Shown here: positions 48,163-59,169 of the stretch, piece by piece | Layout of the letters: every line of letters begins with the position of its first letter | How positions within the stretch are numbered: the first letter of the stretch is position 1 | Source: Cristatella mucedo | Lineage: Eukaryota; Bryozoa; Phylactolaemata; Cristatellidae | Assembly: GCA_009760855.2 (NCBI GenBank) | Contig: WPIO01000060.1 | Location: 1,295,501 to 1,359,500 of the forward strand | Direction of reading: 5' to 3' | DNA: 64,000 bases | Notes under the pieces: generated by a model | Told to the model about the DNA's origin: nothing | What the model saw: only the letters and a program-made list of their open reading frames with translations | Database searches by the model: none | Translations under genes and position numbers: made by a program

Positions 48163-48235
48163 ATAGTAATAATACACTTGATAAAGCAATGTCAGAGAAC
48201 TCAATCTCTTTCTAGGTGCTTTACATTTGCTGAGG
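48163..48235 (-). mobile_element. LINE family A hairpin end only
   Basis: TAATAATACACTTGATAAAG through TCTCTTTCTAGGTGCTTTAC and ATTTGCTG is the terminal hairpin alone, in minus orientation. Confidence 0.75.
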
Positions 48236-48595
48236 ATGAGTACCATCAGCAGGTGATCGGCTACTGCCACCCATCGGCCATCCACATGCGAGTATACAGA
48301 TTTTGATAAAATCCCTACCAAGTAATCGCAACGCCGAGTCTGATGAACCTATGAGCCTTTCAAATATTGTGCTGTAATAGGAACACAGCAGGAGCAGCTG
48401 CAAAACACAATCGCCAAACAGTCTTTCCGTTCGCCTACAGTCAGTCACATTACACGACCTGCTGAACGGCTTTTGACAACAGACGGATCAATTGCTAGCA
48501 ACCAAATGCTTACACGGCAGCAGCAGCACATCATCCCATACATGCCACGAGGCCAAACGTGCAGCGGATCAGGGACGAGTGACGAGGACCAGGGA

Positions 48596-48668
48596 CGTAA
48601 AGCGCCTAGAAAGAGATTAAGTTCTCTGAGGGCGCTTTATCAAGTGCAATATTATTATTATTATTAGC
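48596..48668 (+). mobile_element. LINE family A hairpin end only
   Basis: GTAAAGCGCCTAGAAAGAGA, TTAAGTTCTCTGAGGGCGCT and TTATCAAGTGCAATATTATT, followed by (ATT)n. This is the cleanest version of the family A terminus: outer stem AAAGCGCC/GGGCGCTTT, inner stem GAGA/TCTC. Confidence 0.85.
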
Positions 48669-48669
48669 A

Positions 48670-50380
48670 TTCCACTCTGCCCCTCCCCCATGTCGTGCAG
48701 GTGCTGGGAAGGCTGTAGATAGTAAGCTGTCGCATCAAGTGGTACGAATGGGAGATGCATGAAGACGATTCCGATTTCTGTGTAGCTGAAGTATCGCATG
48801 AATTCACGTACCCAGGCTGGCCTGGTAAACAGCGAGTTGGCAAGTGACAAGGCTTATCGAAATGAGCTGCATCCCAGTTGGCGAAGCCGAGTGGCTCAGG
48901 TCCACCGGCTGGCATCACAAGATAGCATACAGGACAAGGCGAAGTCTGGCACTGGCCAGCCAGCAGTGGCCCGATCATGCAATTTCCATCAGCAAATTCA
49001 ATTGACTGAAATGCCGCACACCCCCATAACAAACGATATGCCTTAAAGGAACCTCAAAGTGCCCACAAAGCTTCAATGGACAATGGCAATTTGGATTACG
49101 GGTAGAAATTGTATGCAAGGGGCCAGCTGGACTACATGGATTAGGATCATTGCGTCTTTAGAAATTTAAAGAGGTTATTTAATCAGGCTGCTGCATCTGG
49201 CTGCTGCAGAGGAGCCAGATGCTTGAGATTAAGTGCGTCCAGAGATAATTTCACTGAGACTGAGCGGATGCAAGGAGAAAGAGCTCTTCAAAAAAGGTTC
49301 CTGACCATCACTCTTAATAGCACAAGGTGGTTGATATTGCTAGAGATTCGACATTCCTCACCCTGTATCAGGCGTACCACTGCTAACTATCTTCTGTATG
49401 CCGAAAGCCACCACTCTGCTGCAAAGCTCCGAAAGTTACACTCTGCTAGTGCAGTCTCAACCGGAAAGCTAAGCAAGTGTAAGGCTTTTGAATCATGATT
49501 AGACGTGCATCGCGGCATCTATGCACCTTTTTGATGCCAATGAAGCCAAATAGCCTTTGGTTCTACAATGAAATTGTTGTCACAGGGGAGTTCCACTCAC
49601 AGAAAGGAGTAGCACCAAAAAAACACCACTCGTAGGCCGGTCGAAGTGCTTCATCACATAAAAGCTTAACAGTCGACCACTGAGACCAGTGCTAGCTTCT
49701 GGCGTGCCCGTCCCAGGGTGAGTGAGCCAACCTTCCCAACCCCCACCACCGGCACAGGTCTTCATCCGAACTGCATGAAAAGCAAGTAAACAGGTCCTAT
49801 TCCTACAGCTAGGCATCGCATGTCACGAGAGACATTACAGATCTGCCAACGCACGAGTGCACAAATTTGTGGCGAACTCGCGAAAACCCCAATAAGAATT
49901 TATTTACTACTGGCAAGGTCAGCAACACTGATTCACTGAAAGAGCCAAGAGCAGCAGCACTTCACCTCCGAGCTAAATGAACCACTCGGCTCCGTCAACG
50001 CTGACAGCTACTAAATGCTCCTATATGCATCGGCAAGCATTGGAACGGCTGTAAAAAGGTGAAAGCCAAGGCATCGATCGAGGGGGCACGACAGCGCTTG
50101 AGCGTATCGTCAGTGACAAGTGCCAAGCCCCTCGTGCCAGAGCTCATAAAATTGGCTAGGTCAATCCCCCGACAAAGCAACAGCCGCACTGCTGCTGCTG
50201 CAACATCGGCTCTCTTTGAAGCTCGCAGACAACCGTGTCGCTGAACTGCGACTCACTCACATGATCATCAAGTAAGGCATCATGCCTGAATTGCTGGGGA
50301 AACGCAGCACGGAACATGCTAACCCATGCAGTCAGAATGACAGATTTATGGGCCTGGCCTGGTGTAGGTGCAATGCACAC
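48670..50380. other. Intronic sequence, no recognised feature
   Basis: No LINE or SINE signature. Mixed small ORFs on both strands (48664-49032 minus, 49580-49816 minus) lie within the intron between the exons at 50385 and 35117, and contain no ABC motif. This region seems less AT-rich than the rest of the intron. Confidence 0.35.
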
Positions 50381-50384
50381 TCAC

Positions 50385-50548
50385 CGAAGACTGGCGTACA
50401 CTTTTCCGAGTATCCCCTGCACCAGCATCAGCAGGAATATCAATATATATCCGGCCAGGACGGCTGGGCCTAGATGCGTCCAAAGTATGGCCAGCACGAC
50501 GCCAGATAGCACAGGAGCCAGCCACAGGTTATGTATGAATATAATGCA
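50385..50548 (-). CDS. ABCC4-like exon: TM3-TM4
   Basis: This exon lacks an in-frame Met and is visible only from the spliced reading. It encodes CIIFIHNLWLAPV, two hydrophobic helices (LSGVVLAILWTHLG and AVLAGYILIFLLMLVQG), then ILGKVYASLR. The order FxHxLWxxP...LxWxxxG...FGKLxxSLR is the MRP4 pattern for TM3-TM4. The acceptor is CGTTTTAG and the donor CTTCG|GTGAGT. Length is 164 bp, that is 54 codons plus two bases, and the phase fits both neighbours. The 15.3 kb intron downstream is the longest in the window. Confidence 0.93.
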
Positions 50549-51279
50549 CTAAAACGAACGACACAATGGACCATTATCTGGGCTTTCAGGTAATTCGCTG
50601 AGAATGTTAGCAATCCTGCCCAATCAAATCGATGGTAAAAAGCATTGCCCTGACCGGAGGTTGCAAATAACGACCATAAACGGTAAATCCGTATAGGCTT
50701 ATCAAATTACGAGCAGACAGAATAAAATGCTTGCTTCTTAGATTATGTTGCCTATTTTTTCAAAAATTGGTGTTACATTTTAAACAAGACTCTGTGAATA
50801 ACTGAATCACTACTAATGCTGAAAACAAATCTAGAAGCTCCTCGATGAAAGTCCTTCTCGTGTATAGATATTTTCAAGTAAATGCACTAATCATAATGAA
50901 GTATTAAATGCAAGAGAATACTAAGTTTAAAAAAACAGTTATGGAGTCACAAAAGCGTCTCCGATGCACTAACTAGTATCTAGCATTGCATTCCATTAAG
51001 AACTCTCTAGCTATCATGGGCTACCTAGCATACAATTAAAAAAAGCCAGATCAATGGCGAAGAGCAAATGGAAAGGGACACACACGGGGCAACATGTTTC
51101 ACTTATCCAGCCTAAATATGCAAGGCCTGTAAAGCTAGAAGTCCCAAACACCAGTGAATGACCACCTCAAAATATGGCTAGGTCAACCATTTGAAAACAT
51201 ATGTTCACTCTTGTCAGCCCTTGTCCAAATGGCCATAGGAGTCGCCAAAAGCGTTTCAATAGCTAGGCCTACCCGATGC

Positions 51280-51425
51280 ACCATTGAGAAAGATGTCGGC
51301 TGGCTACCTCAAACACACCAAAGCAGCTTAGGCTTTGAGTGTGCATTTAAATACTGTCTTGCTTACTACCCACTTAATCTTGGAGGTGGTTTGGAGTTAG
51401 AAACCGAGATAAATTAAATTGCATT
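51280..51425 (+). mobile_element. LINE family B 3' stub
   Basis: CAAAGCAGCTTAGGCTTTGA, GTGTGCATTTAAATACTGTC and CTTACTACCCACTTAATCTT correspond to SRLGCECAIQNSPAYHPxGL at the end of family B, then GAAACCGAGATAAATTAAATT and an AATTAAA-rich end. Confidence 0.65.
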
Positions 51426-51499
51426 AAATTAAAAGCCTAAACAAGATAACTGGTGACTCGCTGACCATCTAATACCATCGGAAGACTGTTATAGATCAC

Positions 51500-53320
51500 G
51501 GTTGTCTATCTACGCCAAATTCAGCTTATATAAAACAAATTACCCAATCACAGACGCAAAATCCAAAAACACTGATGACTACCCTCTATTCTCTAAATAA
51601 CCATTACTAGGTACGCACCTTAGCTATGGATACCACTGAAGATCAAGCTAATCTCTTCTTTGACTTTTTTGACAACAATATATTTTACAGTAGAATAAGT
51701 GAGTACATCCCAATTGTAATGTCACTAGTGAACAATTCTAACCAAATTTAATATAGCTCCTCAACGTACTCACTTAAACCTACCGTAACTAATACGATGA
51801 CCAAGTTCATCTAGAGCTCCAAACATAAAAAAAAACTGTGTCAGCCCTCAAAACTCCATAGTTAGTGTTATGCTTCAGCTATACACAGATTAACTGCTTC
51901 CCTGGATAAATAACATGACAAGTGTGTTCACAAACTGAGATCGTCTCACTGCATCTTTCTGAAAGCTTATAAGAACGCAATAACACCACAACTAATTCAA
52001 CTTTGATCCATAATCCCTATTGCCGCTCATATAAAGCACACTCTAACGAGTTGTGGCCGGCCAGTTGAACTCCTACACCAAAGGATCAAACGTAGCAAGT
52101 CAGCTCAGATAAGCTGTTTAGCAAATCGCTCTAGTGAATAAGCATATGCAGACGTAATCTCTCATACTTGTAGACGCATGTAGAGTCTTTCTGCTTATGT
52201 ATCTACATTTTTAATTGGGTTTTCCTATAATTGACCACTAAATTCTCCACTCACCTCAAATGGGCATAGCTGATACTGTACTGAATCGTATTGGTCCCAC
52301 TCTTGTAAGAAACTAAGTCGCATTTACGGCAACGTAAAATAGCCACCCAAGCAGCCTCTAAGTACTGGGATCTCAGTCCATTTGGTAGACTACATTTCAC
52401 ACAATAGTCTTCTCTTGCCGATTTTTTCCCAAGACTACGCTTTGATTCCACCAATCCTTCAAGTATGCCCACAAAATCTCTTCTAAATCGTTGCTGCATG
52501 CGTTGCTGACACATGCATTTAGATGGCAACACACTTTTAAATATTAAATACCAGTGAGAAACTGGCTAGTTACAAGATTACCGTAGGCTAATAAGAAAAG
52601 ATCAAGCTAAACCTCAAAGTCGGGCTGTCCAAAGTATCTCAAGTGGCATATACAATACATTGGTGTTATGTTCCAGAAAGACCGTCCCCTGCAGAAGGCG
52701 ACACATACTCGTCGGTTAAGTCAGCCTAATGTCTGCTAGTGTGTCAAACATTCGCGCATGCTTCGAAGCTCATTCATGTTCTTTCGTACATTTGCGATGT
52801 CTCATCCAGACCTCTGAAAACCAATACTCACCACCACCTTTCAGGATAATGTAATACCGTACTGGTTCAAAACTCAGCAATAAGGACTATCTGTTGGTAA
52901 CGTCACAGTTGCCGAATTACACAAGTTTTCACTGCACTGCTAGGGTTCCTAGTCCCGTCCTTCAGTATATTGACTTCAGCGTGTGGTCAATCACTTCAAG
53001 GTCCCTGCATTCTTCTCATGTCTTTCAGCTGATCCTTAAAGCTTTTTAAGACTATGCCTTTAGGTCGCATACCCTGACACTCAATCACGACCATTGTCAC
53101 AAAAAGCCTGATTTGATGAAATTGAAAAGTGCACTAAAAATGCACCTGCTTATCAAAGCCATGGCTGGGTTCATATGTGCTGTTCCCTTTGTAATTTCGT
53201 GTGCTGATGCTGAGATGTTATAACAAGCCCTACTGACATACTTTCTTTATAGCACAATGCCTAGAATGATTCTATATTTTGAGGGTTATATACAGATAAG
53301 TTATTATTAATACTGCTACT
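51500..53320 (+). mobile_element. LINE family A relic, strongly decayed
   Basis: Recognisable pieces are the connector-like 51600-51800, TTGTGGCCGGCCAGTTGAAC at 52050 (LxVAGQLNSY of RT), TCTGCTTATGTATCTACATT near 52190 (motif A region), and a 3' UTR-like stretch (53110-53260: AAATTGAAAAGTGCACTAAA). The hairpin is not intact. Confidence 0.55.
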
Positions 53321-53439
53321 AGTATGTTTAATTGGGCGGTCATTTTACTCTGGGTTGTACCCTCTGACCTTTATCAGCATTTCGAAGTAGCAGGGTCGGT
53401 GTCCTTCAAAGGAGCGGTTTGCAGTAGCACGATATTGTC

Positions 53440-53510
53440 TCTTGCTTTCAGCTTGCTCTCTCTTGTCTCTTGCTCTCGCTTGCTTGTCTCTTGCTTTCAG
53501 AAATTCTCTC
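53440..53510. repeat. Imperfect CTTGCTCTC/TCTTGCTTTC tandem run
   Basis: CTCTTGCTTTCAGCTTGCTC recurs with variation three to four times over about 70 bp. The frame reading QARARDKREQAESK on the minus strand results from this. No other support for a protein. Confidence 0.6.
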
Positions 53511-54015
53511 CCCTCAGCATTCACTAAAGGTGATGCAGTTGACACAAAAAAGGAGATTTCTATCTTACTGGCTCCGAAGTGGCTTATTGGTCGGGAGATT
53601 GGTAGGCAGAGCCAGGTGTCGCCGTCCACACTCACTTTGCCCGGACGAATTAATAACCTTAACTGTCCAGCTGTGAGACCCTCCCAAGCTCTGCCAGAGC
53701 CATAGCGATTACTACAACCTAAGCAACCTACTCGGTCACACCGGGCTGCACTTCGGTCACCGTATTATTACAGACAACCATCGGCCGCCATATCAGGCGC
53801 TTCTAGACCTTCGGTGATGGGTCCGACACATGCCGTTCCCAATCAGTCGGTTAGGCAAACCTTGTCTATAAAATCTAAACACCAGCTATCCATATGAACC
53901 TGCTACAGACTGGTAATGATGCATACTATTAGTACTATACTTAAAGGTCAGAAGAATGATTGAGCAGAGAATGATAGGAAGTAGCGCTGCAGTACTAACA
54001 TATCAATTGACTCAC

Positions 54016-54105
54016 ATATTCTAGCCGTGCCACGTCATTAGTCATTAAATTGACTATGTGGCCTGTCGTGATGGTGGCTAGCGATTTGTGGCTCAGCTTA
54101 AGAGT
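54016..54105 (-). CDS. ABCC4-like exon: TTGxIVNLxxNDV loop
   Basis: This 90 bp exon encodes 30 codons, starting TLKLSHKSLATITTGHIVN and ending LMTNDVARLEY. TTG-x-IVNL-x-x-NDV is the conserved cytosolic loop between TM2 and TM3 of ABCC proteins, which couples the first membrane domain to an NBD. The acceptor is CGTTTTAG and the donor GAATAT|GTGAGT, both in phase 0. It is the most N-terminal exon that I can place with confidence. The preceding exon, expected to carry the GMRLRVAxxxxIYRK-type segment, was not found between here and 64000. Confidence 0.93.
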
Positions 54106-55217
54106 CTAAAACGAAAAGACCAACTACCGGCATCAAACAAGTTTGAAAATGGCGGGCCCAAACAAGCAAGCCTAAACATCGGATGGACACATTTCGGCTG
54201 CACTAGCTTTGCCCTGGGAATCGAACAAGATTTGTCCGATAGGCTCTCAGATAAATATTAATTGTAATAATAATACTATGTCATTTGCATTGCGTCCGTG
54301 GAGAACCTGAGATCTTCCAGTAGCCTTATAGCTCTCTCCAAGAGAATAAAGACTGAAGGAATATTCCTGTGTGCCGTATCTAGCAAAAAAAGGCAAGGGG
54401 TAACTATGCTTATTTCAGAATGCTAAAGCAAACATGAATTAACTTATTACAATGAGTTATCAGTCGTTTGGCTAGACACATGTGTACTCTAGTGTGAGAA
54501 GAGGGCGAAGGCAGTCGTGCGTCTTGCTGCTACGTGCCTTGTACAATAAACCGTTGGCGTTGTTCTGGGCCAGCGTTCTGTATGCCGAACCACAACATGT
54601 AATGGATTATGCTAGTGCAGGCACTCACAAAAAACAGGAATTAAAAACAGAGAAGCTTGCCGTGACTTAAGTAAGTATCTGAAAGGAGTAAATGTATCTT
54701 TGGCTAAAAATAAAAGGGTTCAATGTCAAGAGTACAAGGACATATCTAGAAAAAGAATTATGCTAAGAATCAAGTTCCAAACATTCGGCAAATACAAGCT
54801 GAAGGCTCGATCGACAAAATGCTTATATTCAGGGCAAGGTCAAACGCAGGAATATTTGCTACGGATTATATGGTGCAGGGCACACTGGGGTGGAGAGGGA
54901 GATTTCGGGCTGCTGGGCTAGAACAGGCGAATGAAGTGGCCTGTAAGACAGACTGAGCTTATTAGAACAATAATATAATGCTTAATTCAAGGCAGTGATA
55001 CTCTAACAGCATTCCTATAGTTTAGCAGCTGCACCCACGACAACAGACTAGACAATCGGCTGTGTCTCACACTTGATGCAGCTGTTTAAGAGCTGAATCT
55101 AGGGGTCTTTAAGACAGTGAATTGCTAAAAATCGAGACGCTACTTCACAAATAGAGGAGCTAGTCTGGCTCACGTGCTCGCAGAATCGCAGGTAAACACC
55201 AGCTTGCACTAAATATG

Positions 55218-55400
55218 CCTAATAATAATAATAATAATTCACTTGATAAAGCGCCCTCAGAGAACTTAATCTCTCTCTAGGCGCTTTACATTTGCTGTAA
55301 AGTGAAATGCAATTGAATGGTAAGTAAAATCATGCTTGAAAAACAAACGAAATGACTAATATGGTTAGGGGTGACATGCACAGGGTCAGCCTACAAAGCA
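55218..55400 (-). mobile_element. LINE family A 3' end
   Basis: (TAA)n at 55221-55238, then CACTTGATAAAGCGCCCTCA and the 3' UTR in reverse, ending at about GGGTCAGCCTACAAA (55397). Only the non-coding terminus remains. It lies between the candidate TM1 exon and the exon at 54105. Confidence 0.88.
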
Positions 55401-55515
55401 ACTCATTTAGGGGCATAGTTTCCAAAGCTTAAGATGAGCTTGCTCACAGGCACAGCCTTGTGATTTAGAAATTTCCAGCGGCTGTGAGTAAACCTTGGCC
55501 ATGAAGTGCCAGCAC

Positions 55516-55640
55516 CTATCGAATGAGACGTAAGACCCAGTGGATGAATTAGTTTCCCAAGAGCTACTGCTAGGAATAGCAAGAATGACAAGCAGTTCCA
55601 ATATCCGTAAGATAGGAATGGTGAGCAGTTTTCAAAAAAG
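55516..55640 (-). CDS. Candidate ABCC4-like exon containing TM1
   Basis: An open minus-strand frame reads PFLSYGYWNCLSFLL, then FLAVALGKLIHPLGL. It resembles the TM1 region of MRP4-type proteins, where a Ser-Leu motif is followed by a YW, a hydrophobic run and K-V-I-x-P-x-x-L. The possible donor is GATAG|GTGCTG after 55516. The acceptor is unclear; the frame stays open upstream to about 55690. A decayed LINE A 3' end lies immediately downstream (55218-55400). Without the missing TM2 exon the phase cannot be checked, so this remains a suggestion based on pattern alone. Confidence 0.3.
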
Positions 55641-55699
55641 AAAAATTGGGCAGCGTTCCTTACATCAGCACAGCAGTCCGTAACCTAGATAGTTTTGTC

Positions 55700-57240
55700 A
55701 GTCGAAGTCACGAAGCAAGTTATGGCAGTCGTAGGCTCCATACAGGCTATAACCGGCAGAGGAGGAAGGAGTGACTCGTTCTTCAAATTTTCAGTAACAG
55801 CTAAGGCATCAGGCAACGGCAAACTAGGGTAGCCTATTCGCTCGTAAAATTATATGGTCCAACTTTTCATGCCTAGGCTTACGTATTTCTCTGCGAGTTT
55901 CTCCACGTTTTGCCTTTTCCGGTTTTTTATTGGTCACCTGATTGTTCCTGAAATCATGTAGATTTTCAAAGGGAAGTCCAAGTCTTATTCTGTCACTATT
56001 GCACTTATAATTCTGAGAATTTCAAGAGGCTATAACCTCATAGCAGTTTCATCATTCACACAGGCTACTGGTTAATTGTGACATTCGTGGTGGATAGTTT
56101 GACTAGTGCTTCAGACAACGACCTACCTCGCATTTAGTTTATCCATAACATCAGAAATATTGTGTTCAAATGTGGATTACCTTGTCATGACCAGTTTTAC
56201 TGCCTAAATGCATCAGTGACATAAGCATATTTTTATAATCATCTAAATTTCTGAATGGTGATTTGTGTTCATAGGGAAAATCTTTGACGTATAATAAATT
56301 TGGCAAAGCAGGGAGCTACTTTTGTGATTAAATACCCAATGTCCCTGCCAATATTTAACTGAATCACTGTGTGAACGATAGCCCGTGCTAGAAACTTTAG
56401 ATCTTACAGCCTAGTGATTCACGGAGAACGACAGCAACCCGGCCACTCACCTCAATCTGCCTCATGAACTGAAAGAATAAAAATCCAGTTCGGTAGTTTC
56501 AGACGGGCCGCCAGCAGCATAGTGGGTCAATCACATTTTGGTTACCAGAAATGCTTTTAATTTACTTGAACAGTGTGATAGGCAATAATGAGATCTTTCG
56601 TTTCACACAAGCTGTGATTTAGCAGGCGGAATTTAGTAAGGTTCCGTGGCCTCATGCCGGAGAACTAAACTAGCAAGGCTTGTGGAAGTATATTTAGACA
56701 TCGCCGACCGACTTCAACTGCAAGTATACACACACGGTACCTTGACTGATGGCTTAATGCTCTCAAGGAAATAATGAACTTCGCATTGCCGACCTAGTGG
56801 CCTTCATGCTAGGCTGCCTGCAGCCTGAGTAGCTATAGCGTCAGTGGTGGATAACACAGTCTAGAAACCACATTTATGGCCGACAGCCAAATGTTTGCTT
56901 AAGTCTGACGCACAAGGCGTGATCTACTGCAGCGATGGTTGTTGAACAGCTAAGCAAACCATGGCAACACATGCTTCTGGCATGACGGCTGCCTTCAGCC
57001 AGCAGGCTACAAGCTGAGTTTAGAGGCCTCTATGCTCTAGCAGAATTAGTTAGCTGGACCAGGGATCGTAATAGTTCTAGTCGTAGCCGACGAGACAAGT
57101 ACTGGCTGCACCCTGATCAGTGAACCATAGCATGCGATTCAGAGAAAAATCAATACCGATAGGCACTCCGACATTTGCTGGTATCAGTAGTAGCGAGATT
57201 ATCCATCCCTTGATGCAGAAAGTTTGTACACTGAACAAAT
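55700..57240. other. No recognised coding feature
   Basis: The transporter's missing TM2 exon would be expected somewhere between 54106 and the TM1 exon, or upstream of here if the 55516 candidate is wrong. I found no IYRK- or RVA-type segment. An isolated 18 bp segment (56451-56468) has good splice signals but no family match. Confidence 0.35.
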
Positions 57241-57244
57241 GAAA

Positions 57245-57330
57245 TAACGTATCCCAATATGTGACTCCACAAAGCCATAAAGACTATGTGGGTTTTATTC
57301 AGGAGAGAATGTAGATCTAGCCGACAGAGT
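57245..57330 (-). mobile_element. LINE family B 3' stub
   Basis: TATGTGACTCCACAAAGCCA, TAAAGACTATGTGGGTTTTA and TTCAGGAGAGAATG match the reverse of the B terminus (PAYHPxGLYDFVEL). The coding part is otherwise lost. Confidence 0.6.
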
Positions 57331-57694
57331 CTTGAGCTGAACTCCTGTCCACTCCAAAGTCTCAAACCTTACTGCTTAAAGGGTACCCGGCCTAGTATTC
57401 AACCGAATGACTTTTGCATTGCTTAGGTTTCTATGCCTTCGAACTACAGTTTCAGAAATAACCGTATTGAATTAAAAGTATTTCAGACACCCTTAATAGT
57501 TTTTCGGGAATCAAAATTTATCTTTTGTAGTAATAGCTCCGATATGACTAACACTAGTGGACACTCGGGCTCGTTAATAAGCTACTAAGCTACTATACCA
57601 CTTTTATTGCACTACCGAACTGAGTTTTAGCTCGCAGAGATCTTAATTTATAAAGGCGCCAAGGACAGCGTTCTACTAACACATTCTGCTTCTT

Positions 57695-57860
57695 GGTTAG
57701 CCGCAATGGCTAACTAGGTAAAGCGGTAGCATTTCACAACCCCAATCTCGAGGTTGTGAGCTCAAATCCTGTCGTGGGCGATTCTTTATCGCTGCTGAAA
57801 GCGGCAGAGATAGCCGTAAAGATTTTCCTGTCGCTACATTAAAGATACTGCTAAATCAGC
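57695..57860 (+). mobile_element. tRNA-derived SINE
   Basis: Plus-strand head TAGCCGCAATGGCTAACTAG, AGGTAAAGCGGTAGCATTTC, then AGGTTGTGAGCTCAAATCCT (B box, changed from GGTTCGAATCC), GTGGGCGATTCTTTATCGCT, and CTGTCGCTACATTAAAGATA. Same structure as the copy at 4050 in opposite orientation. Confidence 0.85.
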
Positions 57861-57949
57861 TAGTACTTTTTGATTCGCCAAATACCCTTACCAAAGTGTG
57901 GATCTATTCACACGTGCCCATCTGGCCCATTTGGTCACTAACGCATAAA

Positions 57950-58035
57950 TGTAAATGTAATTTATTTGTATAGTGATCTCATAGAATACAATCTATGCTT
58001 TTAGGCGCTTCGCCAATGCCACAGGACTCAAGCCC
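57950..58035 (-). repeat. Short repeat with LINE-like 3' hairpin
   Basis: ATGTAATTTATTTGTATAGT, GATCTCATAGAATACAATCT and TTTTAGGCGCTTCGCCAATG, then CCACAGGACTCAAGCC. It is a diverged copy of the repeat at 9265. Confidence 0.65.
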
Positions 58036-59169
58036 ACAATCTAGACCTAAAATGCAATTACCTTGACTCGGTTAGTCAAAGGCTAGCAACTTGGTCTCTG
58101 AGCAAAACTGAATGGCTCAGGTGGTCTCCGGCAGCCTGTGGAATGAACCAGTGGTTGATGGAATAATTAACCTCCGAAGAGACAACAAAGATGGCCACAA
58201 AATACAACTGTTCCCGTTTCAGTCAAATTGATTGTTACCGAAGTCAATAACGCCGAGGCCCTTTAGCTTCTATATGCAATCCGGAAACTCTTGCAGTGCG
58301 ACGTGTTATTTTTAGGTACTAATGGTCTTAGTTTCTGCCATTTTCTGCTATTTTTGGCTTTTTTGCAAGCATTAGTAGTGCACCTACGAGTAGCTAGCCA
58401 TGATTCCAAAACTCAGGCCTTAACTACAAAGTGTCGCATGCCAGCTGATACTAGCAGCGCCGAAGGCGTTATGTTTGCGGCCTAGTTATTCGGAAATCGT
58501 ATAACACTTTTGATGCAACACCTGCATTCAAACCTTTTTTCACCTGGACAATACGGGAAAAGTACATTTCATTACGTTCTTCCGTTGTGGCCAGCCTAGT
58601 CCGTTTTTGGTAGCCTAGTCTCTGGGCACTCTAATGGGTCAGCCCGTTTCCAGGCTGGTACTAATGTTGCCTGCTCCAGTCCTGTGAGCAGCTACGATTA
58701 TGTAGACAGCTGCAATAAGAAGGCAAATAATTCTATATTACCAGCTCCAGCTGGCTGAAGGCAGCTGTCATGCCACTGAGTCGGCAATGCAAAGTTCATT
58801 TTCCGTTGAGAGAATTAAACCCTTAGTAAAGGTTCCATATACACAGACTTTTAGTCGCAGTCGGCCGAATATATCTATATATAGTCCCTCAAGCCACACT
58901 AGTTTAATTCTCCGGCACAAGGACACGAACCTTATTAAATGCTGCCTTTTAAATCACAGCTCATGCAAAACGGAAGATCTCATTATCGCCTATCGGACAG
59001 TTCAAGAAAATTAGATGCATCTCTAGTAACCAAGATGTGGTCGATCCAATGTGCTGGTGGCTGCATTTCTGAAACCACCCAACAGGTCTTTGATTGTTTC
59101 ATTTCATGGTGTAGAACGAGGTGAGTGGCAGTGTTGCTGTCGATCTCCGGGAATCGCTAGGCTATAATG

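Noticed and set aside
49580-49816. Possible transporter exon (minus, RPTSGVFLVLLLSVSG)
   Set aside because: It falls inside an intron whose flanking exons already join in phase, and it has no ABC motif.
53345-53635. Charged minus-strand frame (KARDKQARARDKREQAESK)
   Set aside because: Explained by an imperfect tandem repeat; no partner exon or homologue recognised.
56451-56468. 18 bp microexon (FMRQIE) with good acceptor TTTTTATTCTTTCAG and donor GAG|GTGAGT
   Set aside because: Phase would fit the exon at 54105, but the residues do not match the family and it lies upstream of the TM1-like frame at 55516. Likely chance, though worth checking in cDNA.
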